NCBI GenBank assembly: GCA_910586585.1
Contig: CAJUKA010000185.1
Coordinates: 1 to 6,299 of the forward strand
Direction of reading: 5' to 3'
Source of the DNA: an uncultured Lachnospiraceae bacterium
GTDB taxonomy: Bacteria; Bacillota; Clostridia; Lachnospirales; Lachnospiraceae
Length of the DNA: 6,299 nucleotides
In this document: positions 1 to 6,299 of the stretch, one piece after another
Numbering within the stretch: the stretch's first letter is position 1
Layout: every line of letters starts with the position of its first letter
Translations under genes and position numbers: made by a program
Notes under the pieces: model-generated
Seen by the model: the letters and a program-made list of their open reading frames with translations, nothing else
Database searches by the model: none
Told to the model about the DNA's origin: nothing

Positions 1-9
1 TTCCACTCT

Positions 10-39
10 ATTATAGCAGATTTTTAAAGACTTGGCCAA
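10..39 (-). promoter_or_regulatory. Leftward extended -10 promoter
   Basis: Read on the minus strand, TATAAT (plus 10-15) is preceded by TG one base upstream, giving TGCTATAAT, a full extended -10. An 18-base spacer separates it from TTGGCC (plus 34-39), which matches four of six bases of TTGACA. It points out of the left edge of the window, so it would drive a gene not seen here, divergent from the DISARM genes. The perfect -10 makes this the best promoter in the window. The gene it serves is unknown. Confidence 0.5.
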
Positions 40-59
40 AAGACTTATTGAAGTATAAA
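32..59 (+). promoter_or_regulatory. Possible rightward promoter sharing the -35 palindrome
   Basis: TTGGCC (32-37), a 16-base spacer, and TATAAA (54-59) form a weak rightward promoter. Its -35 lies in the same 8-base palindrome TTGGCCAA (32-39) that supplies the -35 of the leftward promoter. In DNA this A/T-rich such a match can arise by chance, so support is low. Confidence 0.2.
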
Positions 60-88
60 TAACAATATTTGAGAAGCTAAAGATTGTA

Positions 89-117
89 TTTTCATATTTT
101 CTTATCTGTGGTAAAAT
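89..117 (+). promoter_or_regulatory. Rightward extended -10 promoter upstream of the regulator remnant and drmD
   Basis: TTTTCA (89-94), a 17-base spacer, and TAAAAT (112-117) with TG one base before the -10 (109-110) form a sigma-A-type extended -10 promoter. Transcription would begin near 124. It would run through the regulator remnant into the helicase and methyltransferase genes, since no terminator hairpin is seen before 347. It is the best candidate for the operon promoter. By position it probably served the small HTH gene before that gene lost its 5' end. Confidence 0.4.
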
Positions 118-131
118 CACAATATAAATAA

Positions 132-314
132 TATGTTTGTAAATTTGAAAAAACAGATTTAACTGAAGAAATCGGCATTCGTAGTAGAACACTTGTAAAG
201 ATGGGGCGAGGTGAGGAAGTTTCACTAAACGTGCACACAAAAATATGTGATAAGTATGACTATGATTGTGGTGATTTAATCAGTCTTGGAAAAGTACAGA
301 ATCTAACAGCGTAG
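132..314 (+). pseudogene. Remnant of a small Xre/Cro-type HTH regulator (N-terminus lost)
   Basis: This open stretch follows an in-frame stop at 129-131 and ends at TAG 312-314. It encodes about 60 residues that include KTDLTEEIGI, then RSRTLVKMGRGEEVSL, then ICDKYDYDCGDLISL. This is the usual pattern of the short HTH_26/YozG-like regulators of Firmicutes, in which KTDL..EIGIS.. forms the helix-turn-helix, ..KMGKNE.V... follows, and ICxxLxCxxGDI closes the fold. The first helix and about 20 N-terminal residues are missing. The only in-frame ATG (201) lies inside the recognition region and would leave 37 residues. ATG 133 is in another frame and stops after nine codons. The remnant is therefore unlikely to make a working DNA-binding protein. 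It sits in the same direction as drmD, 32 bases upstream of the preferred drmD start, so it looks like a former local regulator of the defence operon. An unusual start codon or a sequencing error upstream cannot be excluded. Confidence 0.6.
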
Positions 315-332
315 ATAAATAGATTTCAATAC

Positions 333-340
333 AAGGTGGT
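333..340 (+). promoter_or_regulatory. Ribosome binding site that decides the drmD start
   Basis: AAGGTGGT pairs with the 16S anti-Shine-Dalgarno at seven of eight positions. It directly abuts ATG 341, leaving no spacer, but ends seven bases before ATG 347 when counted from the last G of the motif. The second ATG is therefore the more likely start, although the first cannot be ruled out. Confidence 0.6.
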
Positions 341-346
341 ATGGAA

Positions 347-3205
347 ATGGAGAATACAGCAGTGAAATACGCTCCTGGCATGAGGATCATTGTCAGAGGA
401 GAAGAGTGGATGATTAAAAAAGTTGAGACAAACAGTTTGGGCAATCAGACATTACATGTGATTGGTCTTTCTCAGCTTGTAAAAGATTATGATTCAATGT
501 TCCTGGTGGATGTTGAAAAAGATATAGAAATTGTAGATCCTGCGAAGGTAACACTTATTCCAGATGACTCAGCTTTTTTTAGAAAAGCGAAAGTATATAT
601 TGAGAGTCAATGGAGAAGAAAAATTCCTACAGATAATAAAATACATATTGGAGATAAGGCGGCAATGGATTTAATGCCTTATCAGCTTGAGCCTGCCCAA
701 ATGGCTCTTAATAAGACTAGGCAGAGAATATTGATCGCAGATACGGTTGGTCTTGGTAAGACGCTTGAGGCAGGTATTTTAATGTCTGAGCTTATAGCAA
801 GAGGCAAGGGAAAGCGTATTTTAGTGGTGACGGTAAAGAGCATGATGACTCAGTTCCAAAAAGAAATGTGGAACAGATTCACTATTCCATTAGTACGCTT
901 AGATTCAGCGAGAATCCAGAGTGTAAGAGCAAAACTTCCTAGTAATTACAATCCATTTTTTTATTATGATAAGACGATTATTTCCATTGATACATTAAAG
1001 AACGATCTTGATTACCGCACTCATTTGGAAAATGCGTGGTGGGACATTATTGTAATCGATGAAGCGCATAATGTTGCAAAACGTGGTGAGAGAGGTTCAC
1101 AGAGAAGTAAGCTTGCATCTTTACTTGCCAATAGATCAGATACCTTGATTATGCTTACAGCTACGCCACATGATGGAAAAGGACAGTCGGTTGCTTCTCT
1201 TATGAATATGCTTGATCCGACGGCAATTGCTGATGAAGAGAATTATACAAAAGAAGACATTCAGGGATTATTGATTCGAAGATTCAAAAAGGATATTCAA
1301 AATCAGGTGGCAGGTTCTTTCAAAGAGAGAAAGATTACTATTGAGAGATGCCCAGCATCAGCAAGAGAAGAGTACGTGTATCATATTTTTGCGGAAATGA
1401 GACTTGAGATGGATGAGTCTGGAGCAAGAGGAAAGGGAATCCTGTTTAAGACAAGTTTAGAGAAGTCATTATTTTCAAGCCCTGCAGCATGTATTAAGAG
1501 CATTGATGCAAGAATTAAAAGTTTAACAAAGAAATATACAGAATTTGAGATGCCGGATATTGCAAAACTTCGTGAATTAAAAGAGGCTTTGCAATTAATC
1601 AGCCCGTTTGATTTTTCAAGGTATACTACATTACTTAACTTGCTCATAAGTAAAGAATACGGATGGACACCATCTAAGAATAATGACAGACTTGTCATTT
1701 TTACAGAGCGAATTGAGACGATGAAATATCTTGCTGAAAACATTAAGAAAGACATGAATCTTTCAGAGAAGCAGGTAGAAGTGATGCACGGTGGTATGAG
1801 TGACAAGGAACTGCAGAGAATCGTTGATGAGTTTGGTAGAGCAGAATCACCAATTAGAGTAATTGTAGCATCAGATGTTGCGTCAGAAGGTATCAACTTA
1901 CATTATCTCTCACACAGATTGATTCATTTTGATATTCCATGGTCACTTATGGTGTTTCAGCAGAGAAACGGTCGTGTGGACAGATATGGTCAGCAGGCAC
2001 AGCCGGATATCAGATATATGCTTATTGATAGTGATCATCCAAAGATTAAAGGCGATGCACGAATCATGGAAATCCTTGTTCAGAAAGAAGAGCAGGCATT
2101 CAAGAATATCGGTGATCCTGCAATGCTTTTTGGAAAGTTTAATCAGGAAGAAGAGGAAGAAGAAACAGCAAGAGCAATTGAAAATGGCGTTGGAGAAAAG
2201 TTTGCTGATCAATTAGATGCAGGAAAAGAAGAATTTGATCCGCTTGAACTTTTACTGGGATTAGGAGACGACAACTCGGTAAAGATTGAGTACAGCGATG
2301 AAGAAACATTATTCTCAGATTTGGACTATGTAAAAAATGCCATTGATGTATTCACGGATACAGAAGAGATTAAATATCAGGATCTATCAGCTGCTAAGGG
2401 AATTGAGATAAAGTTAACGGATCGTGTTAAGAAAAAGATCAGTAGATTAATACCACCTGAAGCAATGCCTTCAGATGACTATTTAAGATTATCTCCTGAT
2501 AGAGCGTACTGTATGAAGGATATGCAGCGTTGTATGCAAAATGAACTTGCAGAGGCGGCTTGGCCGGCGACGCAGTATTTGTGGAAACTACATCCGATCT
2601 TCAATTGGATTGAGGATAAAGCAGGAATCTTTTATAAGAGAAATGAAGTACCTGTACTTGGATTACCAAATAGTCTTCAAGCAGATGAATTGATTTTCAT
2701 TGTTGCAGGAATGATTTCAAATAGAAAATCAACAACGGTTGTAGAGGAATGGTTTGGTGTTTATTATAGAAATTGTCAATTTATACAGATATTATCAATG
2801 AGTGAGGTAATGCAGAAAACGCATATGAATGCAAAAGAGCCAAATAAGCAACAGGTATCAGGGCAACAGATTGTAAATGGTCAGTCGTTGCTTCAGGACG
2901 TAGTAGAACAGGCAAAGAAAATTATGGCGCAGAAATGTGCAGAGTACAGAGCAAACGCAGAACCATATATCTATGAAGAAATGGAAAGACTAGTGGCTCT
3001 TGAGAACAGGCATAAAGATGCGCAGCTCTCAATTTTTGATTTGGGAATTGCAGGAAATGAAAGAAAGAAATCAGAAAAAGAACGCGAAATAGAAAAAATC
3101 TTTAATGATTTTATGGAATGGGAAAAGGATACTCTTGAGATAGCTCCTGAGATAGAAGAGAACCCATATATCAGAATTATCGCAGTTACAACGGGGGTAA
3201 ACTAA
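347..3205 (+). CDS. drmD: DISARM class 1 SNF2-type helicase DrmD
   Basis: This is a superfamily 2 (SNF2/RapA-like) ATPase of 952 residues counted from ATG 347, or 954 from ATG 341. Counting from 347, a small beta-rich N-terminal domain (about 8-75) contains GEEWMIKKVE, VIGLSQLV and LIPDDS, the opening I associate with DrmD-type helicases. Lobe 1 holds Walker A DTVGLGKT (132-139, Lys138), Walker B DEAH (238-241) and LTATP (270-274). Lobe 2 holds RLVIFTE (448-454), SDVASEGINL (509-518) and the arginine-finger motif QRNGRVDRYGQ (539-549). A run of six glutamates (601-606) marks the junction to a long C-terminal region (about 570-952) with no nuclease motif I recognise. All helicase motifs are intact and the length fits the family, so the gene looks functional. 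In class 1 DISARM this cytoplasmic protein is the subtype-specific helicase beside DrmA/DrmB. It is followed after one base by the methyltransferase gene, which implies one operon. A stand-alone helicase-methylase pair is the main alternative, because drmA, drmB and drmC are not visible. Confidence 0.85.
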   Translation: MENTAVKYAPGMRIIVRGEEWMIKKVETNSLGNQTLHVIGLSQLVKDYDSMFLVDVEKDIEIVDPAKVTLIPDDSAFFRKAKVYIESQWRRKIPTDNKIHIGDKAAMDLMPYQLEPAQMALNKTRQRILIADTVGLGKTLEAGILMSELIARGKGKRILVVTVKSMMTQFQKEMWNRFTIPLVRLDSARIQSVRAKLPSNYNPFFYYDKTIISIDTLKNDLDYRTHLENAWWDIIVIDEAHNVAKRGERGSQRSKLASLLANRSDTLIMLTATPHDGKGQSVASLMNMLDPTAIADEENYTKEDIQGLLIRRFKKDIQNQVAGSFKERKITIERCPASAREEYVYHIFAEMRLEMDESGARGKGILFKTSLEKSLFSSPAACIKSIDARIKSLTKKYTEFEMPDIAKLRELKEALQLISPFDFSRYTTLLNLLISKEYGWTPSKNNDRLVIFTERIETMKYLAENIKKDMNLSEKQVEVMHGGMSDKELQRIVDEFGRAESPIRVIVASDVASEGINLHYLSHRLIHFDIPWSLMVFQQRNGRVDRYGQQAQPDIRYMLIDSDHPKIKGDARIMEILVQKEEQAFKNIGDPAMLFGKFNQEEEEEETARAIENGVGEKFADQLDAGKEEFDPLELLLGLGDDNSVKIEYSDEETLFSDLDYVKNAIDVFTDTEEIKYQDLSAAKGIEIKLTDRVKKKISRLIPPEAMPSDDYLRLSPDRAYCMKDMQRCMQNELAEAAWPATQYLWKLHPIFNWIEDKAGIFYKRNEVPVLGLPNSLQADELIFIVAGMISNRKSTTVVEEWFGVYYRNCQFIQILSMSEVMQKTHMNAKEPNKQQVSGQQIVNGQSLLQDVVEQAKKIMAQKCAEYRANAEPYIYEEMERLVALENRHKDAQLSIFDLGIAGNERKKSEKEREIEKIFNDFMEWEKDTLEIAPEIEENPYIRIIAVTTGVN
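3193..3198 (+). promoter_or_regulatory. Ribosome binding site of the methyltransferase gene, inside the drmD 3' end
   Basis: GGGGGT can pair at six consecutive positions (one G-U) with the 16S anti-Shine-Dalgarno and lies eight bases before ATG 3207. It is embedded in the last codons of drmD, whose TAA (3203-3205) is separated from the next ATG by a single T. This is a classic arrangement for translational coupling. The spacing supports ATG 3207 over ATG 3213. Confidence 0.6.
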
Positions 3206-3206
3206 T

Positions 3207-6200
3207 ATGGAAATGGATCTTGTTGGGATTAAAAACCAAAATGAGTATTATACAAACCATTATTTTACGTCTATTTTCGAAGACAATGCAGAGGATACAA
3301 TAAAGGGATGGAAGACTAGAGAAAAGGAAGAAGAAATACAGCTTCCCTGGAAACGATTGCGTGACATTTCCAGACAGTACTATCGTATCAGAGAGCGATA
3401 TCAAATCTCCAAAAATGAAAACAATAGTAAGGCACAAGTACAGGAATTGGCTGAATTATACCTCTGTGCATTGGGGTATGAAGACAGAAACAGTGTTACA
3501 GTTCAAGTGGCAGACAGTATTACGGTGCCAGTATTTCATGAGGAAACAAAAGTGAATGGAGCGCCGCTGCTTTGGGCATTTCTATGCGTAGCCAAAGAGC
3601 GCGGAGATGATATTCTTCAAGGAGAGATTTTTGAGAAAAGTGATGGTGAAGAGGAAGCAGGAAAGGCAGTTGAATATAACAATGATGATATTTTAGCGAA
3701 GCTTTTCTTTGCGGGAGAGGAAGCGCCCAGATTTATTATGTTTATCGGAATCAATCAGATCGCATTGATTGATAGAAACAAATGGAATGAAAAAAGATAT
3801 CTTCAGTTCATGATGGAGGATATTTATAGCCGTCATGAAGAATCAACATTTATGGCAATGACAGTGTTGTTACATAGGGAGAGTCTATGTCCAAAAGGTG
3901 GTACATGTATACTCGACAGTCTGGATGAAAATTCGCATAAGCACAGTGCAGGAGTGTCAGATGCCTTAAAGTATGCATTGCGAGAATGTATAGAGATTCT
4001 TGGGAATGAAGTGATTTATGACATGAAAACGAGACAGGGAATCGATTTATCACAGAATCCGGTAGATGCTTCTGAACTAACCTTGGAATGTTTAAGATAC
4101 ATGTATCGTTTCCTGTTCATGTTATTTATTGAAGCCAGACCAGAACTTGGCTATGCGCCAATGAAATCGCAGACGTATGTCCAGGGCTACTCTCTTGAAG
4201 GGTTGAGAGATGTATGCGACAGGGTAAAAGAAGAAAGTGAAGTGGTATCAGAAGGATACTATATTGATGATACCATTTCTAAATTGTTTAGAATGATCTA
4301 TGAAGGATATCCAGGTGATCTGGACGCATATAAAAAGGCACTGGAACAGGATTCGCTTCATGACGTATTTACGATTGAAGCCTTGAAGGCTCATATCTTT
4401 GATCCTGAATATACAAAGCTTATTACAAAAGCAAAACTTCGTAATAGTGCAATGCTGCAGATTGTGGATCTTATGAGTATATCCAGACCAGCAGGAAAAA
4501 ATGAAAGAAAGGGAAGAATTTCGTACTCTGCACTTGGTATTAACCAGATGGGGGCTGTATATGAAGCACTTCTCAGTTATAGAGGTTTTATTGCAGAAGA
4601 AATACTTTTTGAAGTAAAGCGCAAAGGTGAGAAATTTAATGAATTGGATGTAGGATATTTTATTCCTGAGAGAGAACTTGATAATTATGAAGAAGATGAG
4701 CGTGTTCGTTACGAGAAAGGGGAACAAAAAGGACAGTTAAGAAAGTACGAAGAGGGGACTTTTATTTATCGACTAGCAGGAAGAGAAAGAGAGAAGTCTG
4801 CATCATACTACACGCCGGAAGTATTGACAAAGTGTCTGGTAAAGTATGCATTGAAGGAATTATTGAAAAATAAGACAGCAGATGAAATTCTGAATCTTAC
4901 TATCTGTGAGCCAGCGATGGGAAGCGCAGCATTCTTAAATGAGGCCATTAATCAATTGGCAGAATCATACTTGAATAAAAAGCAGGAAGAGTTAGGAGAA
5001 ACAATTTCTTATGATCAGCGGTTCGAAGAATTGCAGAAGGTAAAAATGTTTATTGCGGACAGGAATGTATATGGTGTGGATCTGAATCCAATTGCAGTTG
5101 AATTAGCGGAGGTATCGCTGTGGCTTAACACAATCTACAAAGGAGCTTACGTACCATGGTTTGGCACACAGCTTGTCTGTGGGAATTCATTAATTGGTGC
5201 GAGAAGACAGGTATATTCGCAGTTTCGACTTGAAGTAGGAAAATGGTGGGAAAATGCACCGACAAGAATTATGCCGGGAGAAACAAGAACAAGAAAAGGT
5301 CAGCATGAAACGACAAAAGGAATTTATCATTTCCTTCTAGGTGATCCTGGAATGGCAAATTATACAGATAAGGTTATCAAAGGTTTAGAGCCTGATAATA
5401 TCAAAACGATCAATAACTGGAGAAAAGAGTTCACAGCGAAATATGATGAGAACGATATTCAGACTTTATTAAGTTTATCTGAGAGTATTGATGATCTGTG
5501 GAGCAGAACTGTTGAACTTAGAAAGAAGGTAAAAGAAGCAATTTTTGAACCGCTAAGTGTATTTGGACATGATGAATCAGAAGCTGGTTCGCATACGACA
5601 ATTAGAGAGAAGGATGAGATCTACAAGAAGTTATTTAAATCAGAACACATGAACAACGCAGGTCCATATGCACGTTTAAAGGCGGCAATGGATTATTGGT
5701 GTGCACTTTGGTTCTGGCCAATTGATAAAGCTGATTTGCTGCCTGACAGGCAAACATTTTTCTTTGAAATGTCGTTATTGTTGGAAGGTACATTAAATGC
5801 AGTTTCTACAAATGCGTCCGGGCAAATGAGCTTTATCGATAGTTCCGGTAATGCATCATATGATGAAGCCGGAAATTTGAATTATATTGTAGAGGGTTCT
5901 CAGATTGCTCTCGAATTCCGATCACAATATGCGACTTTGGGAAGAGTAAATCTTGATGAATTGAGAGCAAAGCATGAGAGATTGGCTATTGTGAATCAAA
6001 TAGCTGAGCAACAGAGATTTCAACATTGGGAATTGGAGTTTGCGGATGTGTTTGAGGATAATGGGGGATTTGATTTAACAATAGGAAATCCGCCATGGTT
6101 GAAAATGACATGGAATGAGCAAGCTGTATTATCTGATCGCCATCCTATATTAGCAATCAAAAAATTATCTGCAGCAGATACAGCAAAGCAGAGAATGAAC

Positions 6201-6251
6201 GCACTTGACAATTTAGCAACATATAAAATGTATTTTGATGAATACTTGTGA
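3207..6251 (+). CDS. drmMI: DISARM class 1 adenine-specific DNA methyltransferase DrmMI, C-terminally truncated or interrupted
   Basis: This is an Eco57I/PglX-like N6-adenine methyltransferase that transfers the methyl group of S-adenosylmethionine to adenine in DNA. In DISARM it marks self DNA. The first ~530 residues are a helical N-terminal region typical of these large enzymes. SYYTPEVL (533-540) opens the catalytic domain. Motif I is EPAMGSAAFL (568-577), and the SAM-pocket acidic segment is VYGVDLNPIAVELAEVSLWL (621-640). CGNSLIG (658-664) follows. After a ~300-residue insertion comes the catalytic NPPW (961-964), followed by the NEQAVLSDRHPILAIKKLSA-type stretch of this family. The frame then ends at residue 1014, only 50 residues past NPPW. 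Family members normally continue for several hundred residues with the rest of the catalytic fold and the target-recognition region, so the product as read cannot be a complete enzyme. I see no frameshift evidence before the stop; protein-family similarity runs cleanly up to about DEYL. The break coincides with GTGAG at 6248, so an inserted element is the likely cause. The methyltransferase class is secure, and the DrmMI name rests on the adjacent DrmD. Confidence 0.8.
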   Translation: MEMDLVGIKNQNEYYTNHYFTSIFEDNAEDTIKGWKTREKEEEIQLPWKRLRDISRQYYRIRERYQISKNENNSKAQVQELAELYLCALGYEDRNSVTVQVADSITVPVFHEETKVNGAPLLWAFLCVAKERGDDILQGEIFEKSDGEEEAGKAVEYNNDDILAKLFFAGEEAPRFIMFIGINQIALIDRNKWNEKRYLQFMMEDIYSRHEESTFMAMTVLLHRESLCPKGGTCILDSLDENSHKHSAGVSDALKYALRECIEILGNEVIYDMKTRQGIDLSQNPVDASELTLECLRYMYRFLFMLFIEARPELGYAPMKSQTYVQGYSLEGLRDVCDRVKEESEVVSEGYYIDDTISKLFRMIYEGYPGDLDAYKKALEQDSLHDVFTIEALKAHIFDPEYTKLITKAKLRNSAMLQIVDLMSISRPAGKNERKGRISYSALGINQMGAVYEALLSYRGFIAEEILFEVKRKGEKFNELDVGYFIPERELDNYEEDERVRYEKGEQKGQLRKYEEGTFIYRLAGREREKSASYYTPEVLTKCLVKYALKELLKNKTADEILNLTICEPAMGSAAFLNEAINQLAESYLNKKQEELGETISYDQRFEELQKVKMFIADRNVYGVDLNPIAVELAEVSLWLNTIYKGAYVPWFGTQLVCGNSLIGARRQVYSQFRLEVGKWWENAPTRIMPGETRTRKGQHETTKGIYHFLLGDPGMANYTDKVIKGLEPDNIKTINNWRKEFTAKYDENDIQTLLSLSESIDDLWSRTVELRKKVKEAIFEPLSVFGHDESEAGSHTTIREKDEIYKKLFKSEHMNNAGPYARLKAAMDYWCALWFWPIDKADLLPDRQTFFFEMSLLLEGTLNAVSTNASGQMSFIDSSGNASYDEAGNLNYIVEGSQIALEFRSQYATLGRVNLDELRAKHERLAIVNQIAEQQRFQHWELEFADVFEDNGGFDLTIGNPPWLKMTWNEQAVLSDRHPILAIKKLSAADTAKQRMNALDNLATYKMYFDEYL

Positions 6252-6299
6252 GTAAAAAGTTTGCGCTACTTAAGAAGCCCGTGAACCCCAGTAGGTTCC
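6248..6299 (+). other. Non-homologous, structured sequence at the drmMI break: possible 5' end of an inserted element
   Basis: The methyltransferase frame ends with TTG TGA, and none of the three plus frames downstream resumes the family sequence. The segment begins GTGAG (6248-6252), close to the GUGYG start of bacterial group II introns. It contains a hairpin GAACC (6283-6287), loop CCAGTA, GGTTC (6294-6298) that may extend beyond the window edge. It also contains an alternative pairing, CTACT (6266-6270) with AGTAG (6290-6294). Short structured RNA or DNA of this kind fits either the start of intron domain I or a subterminal hairpin of an IS200/IS605-type element. Fifty-two bases are too few to decide. 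No element-encoded protein is visible. Confidence 0.35.

Noticed and set aside
201..314. A functional 37-residue protein from ATG 201
   Set aside because: The ATG corresponds to an internal Met of the HTH family pattern (the KMG motif) and would leave no complete DNA-binding fold.
1381..1896. 171-codon open frame on the minus strand inside drmD
   Set aside because: It lies antisense within the conserved helicase lobe 2 coding region. Its product is a low-complexity Ser/Leu/Ile-rich sequence without a recognisable domain or ribosome site.
1929..2216. Overlapping plus and minus frames around the QRNGRVDRYGQ region
   Set aside because: They sit in alternate frames of intact helicase coding sequence, and neither shows a credible ribosome site or protein family pattern.
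4248..4727. 159-codon open frame on the minus strand inside the methyltransferase gene
   Set aside because: It is antisense to well-conserved methyltransferase sequence. The Phe/Ile/Cys-rich product is what A/G-rich coding DNA gives on the opposite strand.
6248..6299. A new gene starting GTG at 6248 (17 codons open to the window edge)
   Set aside because: No Shine-Dalgarno sequence precedes it, the encoded Lys/Leu-rich stretch is not recognisable, and it does not continue the methyltransferase.
1..6299. CRISPR array, tRNA or rRNA genes, factor-independent terminators
   Set aside because: I saw no regularly spaced repeats, no tRNA-like cloverleaf and no GC hairpin followed by a T-run. The hairpin at 6283-6298 reaches the window edge, so any following T-run cannot be seen.

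Overview
The window reads as low-GC Firmicutes DNA. The coding regions are A/T-rich, the ribosome sites are GGAGG-like, and the -10 boxes are extended (TG-n-TATAAT type). Codon use and protein flavour look like a gut Clostridia/Lachnospiraceae genome, but that placement is an inference and not a measurement.

Layout: (1) Positions 1-131 hold no gene. They carry a convincing leftward promoter (10-39) and at least one rightward promoter candidate (89-117). (2) Positions 132-314 hold the broken C-terminal part of a small Xre/Cro-type HTH regulator, without a start codon. (3) Positions 347-3205 (or 341-3205) encode a complete ~950-residue SNF2-type helicase that matches DrmD of class 1 DISARM. (4) One base later, 3207-6251 encode a large N6-adenine DNA methyltransferase of the DrmMI type. 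Its frame stops about 50 residues after the catalytic NPPW motif, so the expected C-terminal part, including target recognition, is absent. (5) Positions 6248-6299 are non-homologous, structured sequence that begins exactly where the methyltransferase breaks off.

Together the two large genes are the head of a class 1 DISARM anti-phage operon (drmD-drmMI, normally with drmA-drmB-drmC, which would lie beyond the right edge). DrmMI would mark self DNA. DrmD is the class-specific helicase expected to work with the DrmA/DrmB core on unmodified incoming DNA. The system itself is known. The points to follow up are the interruption of drmMI at a GTGAG sequence followed by a hairpin, which suggests a group II intron or an IS end, and the decapitated regulator whose promoter seems to have been kept in front of the operon.
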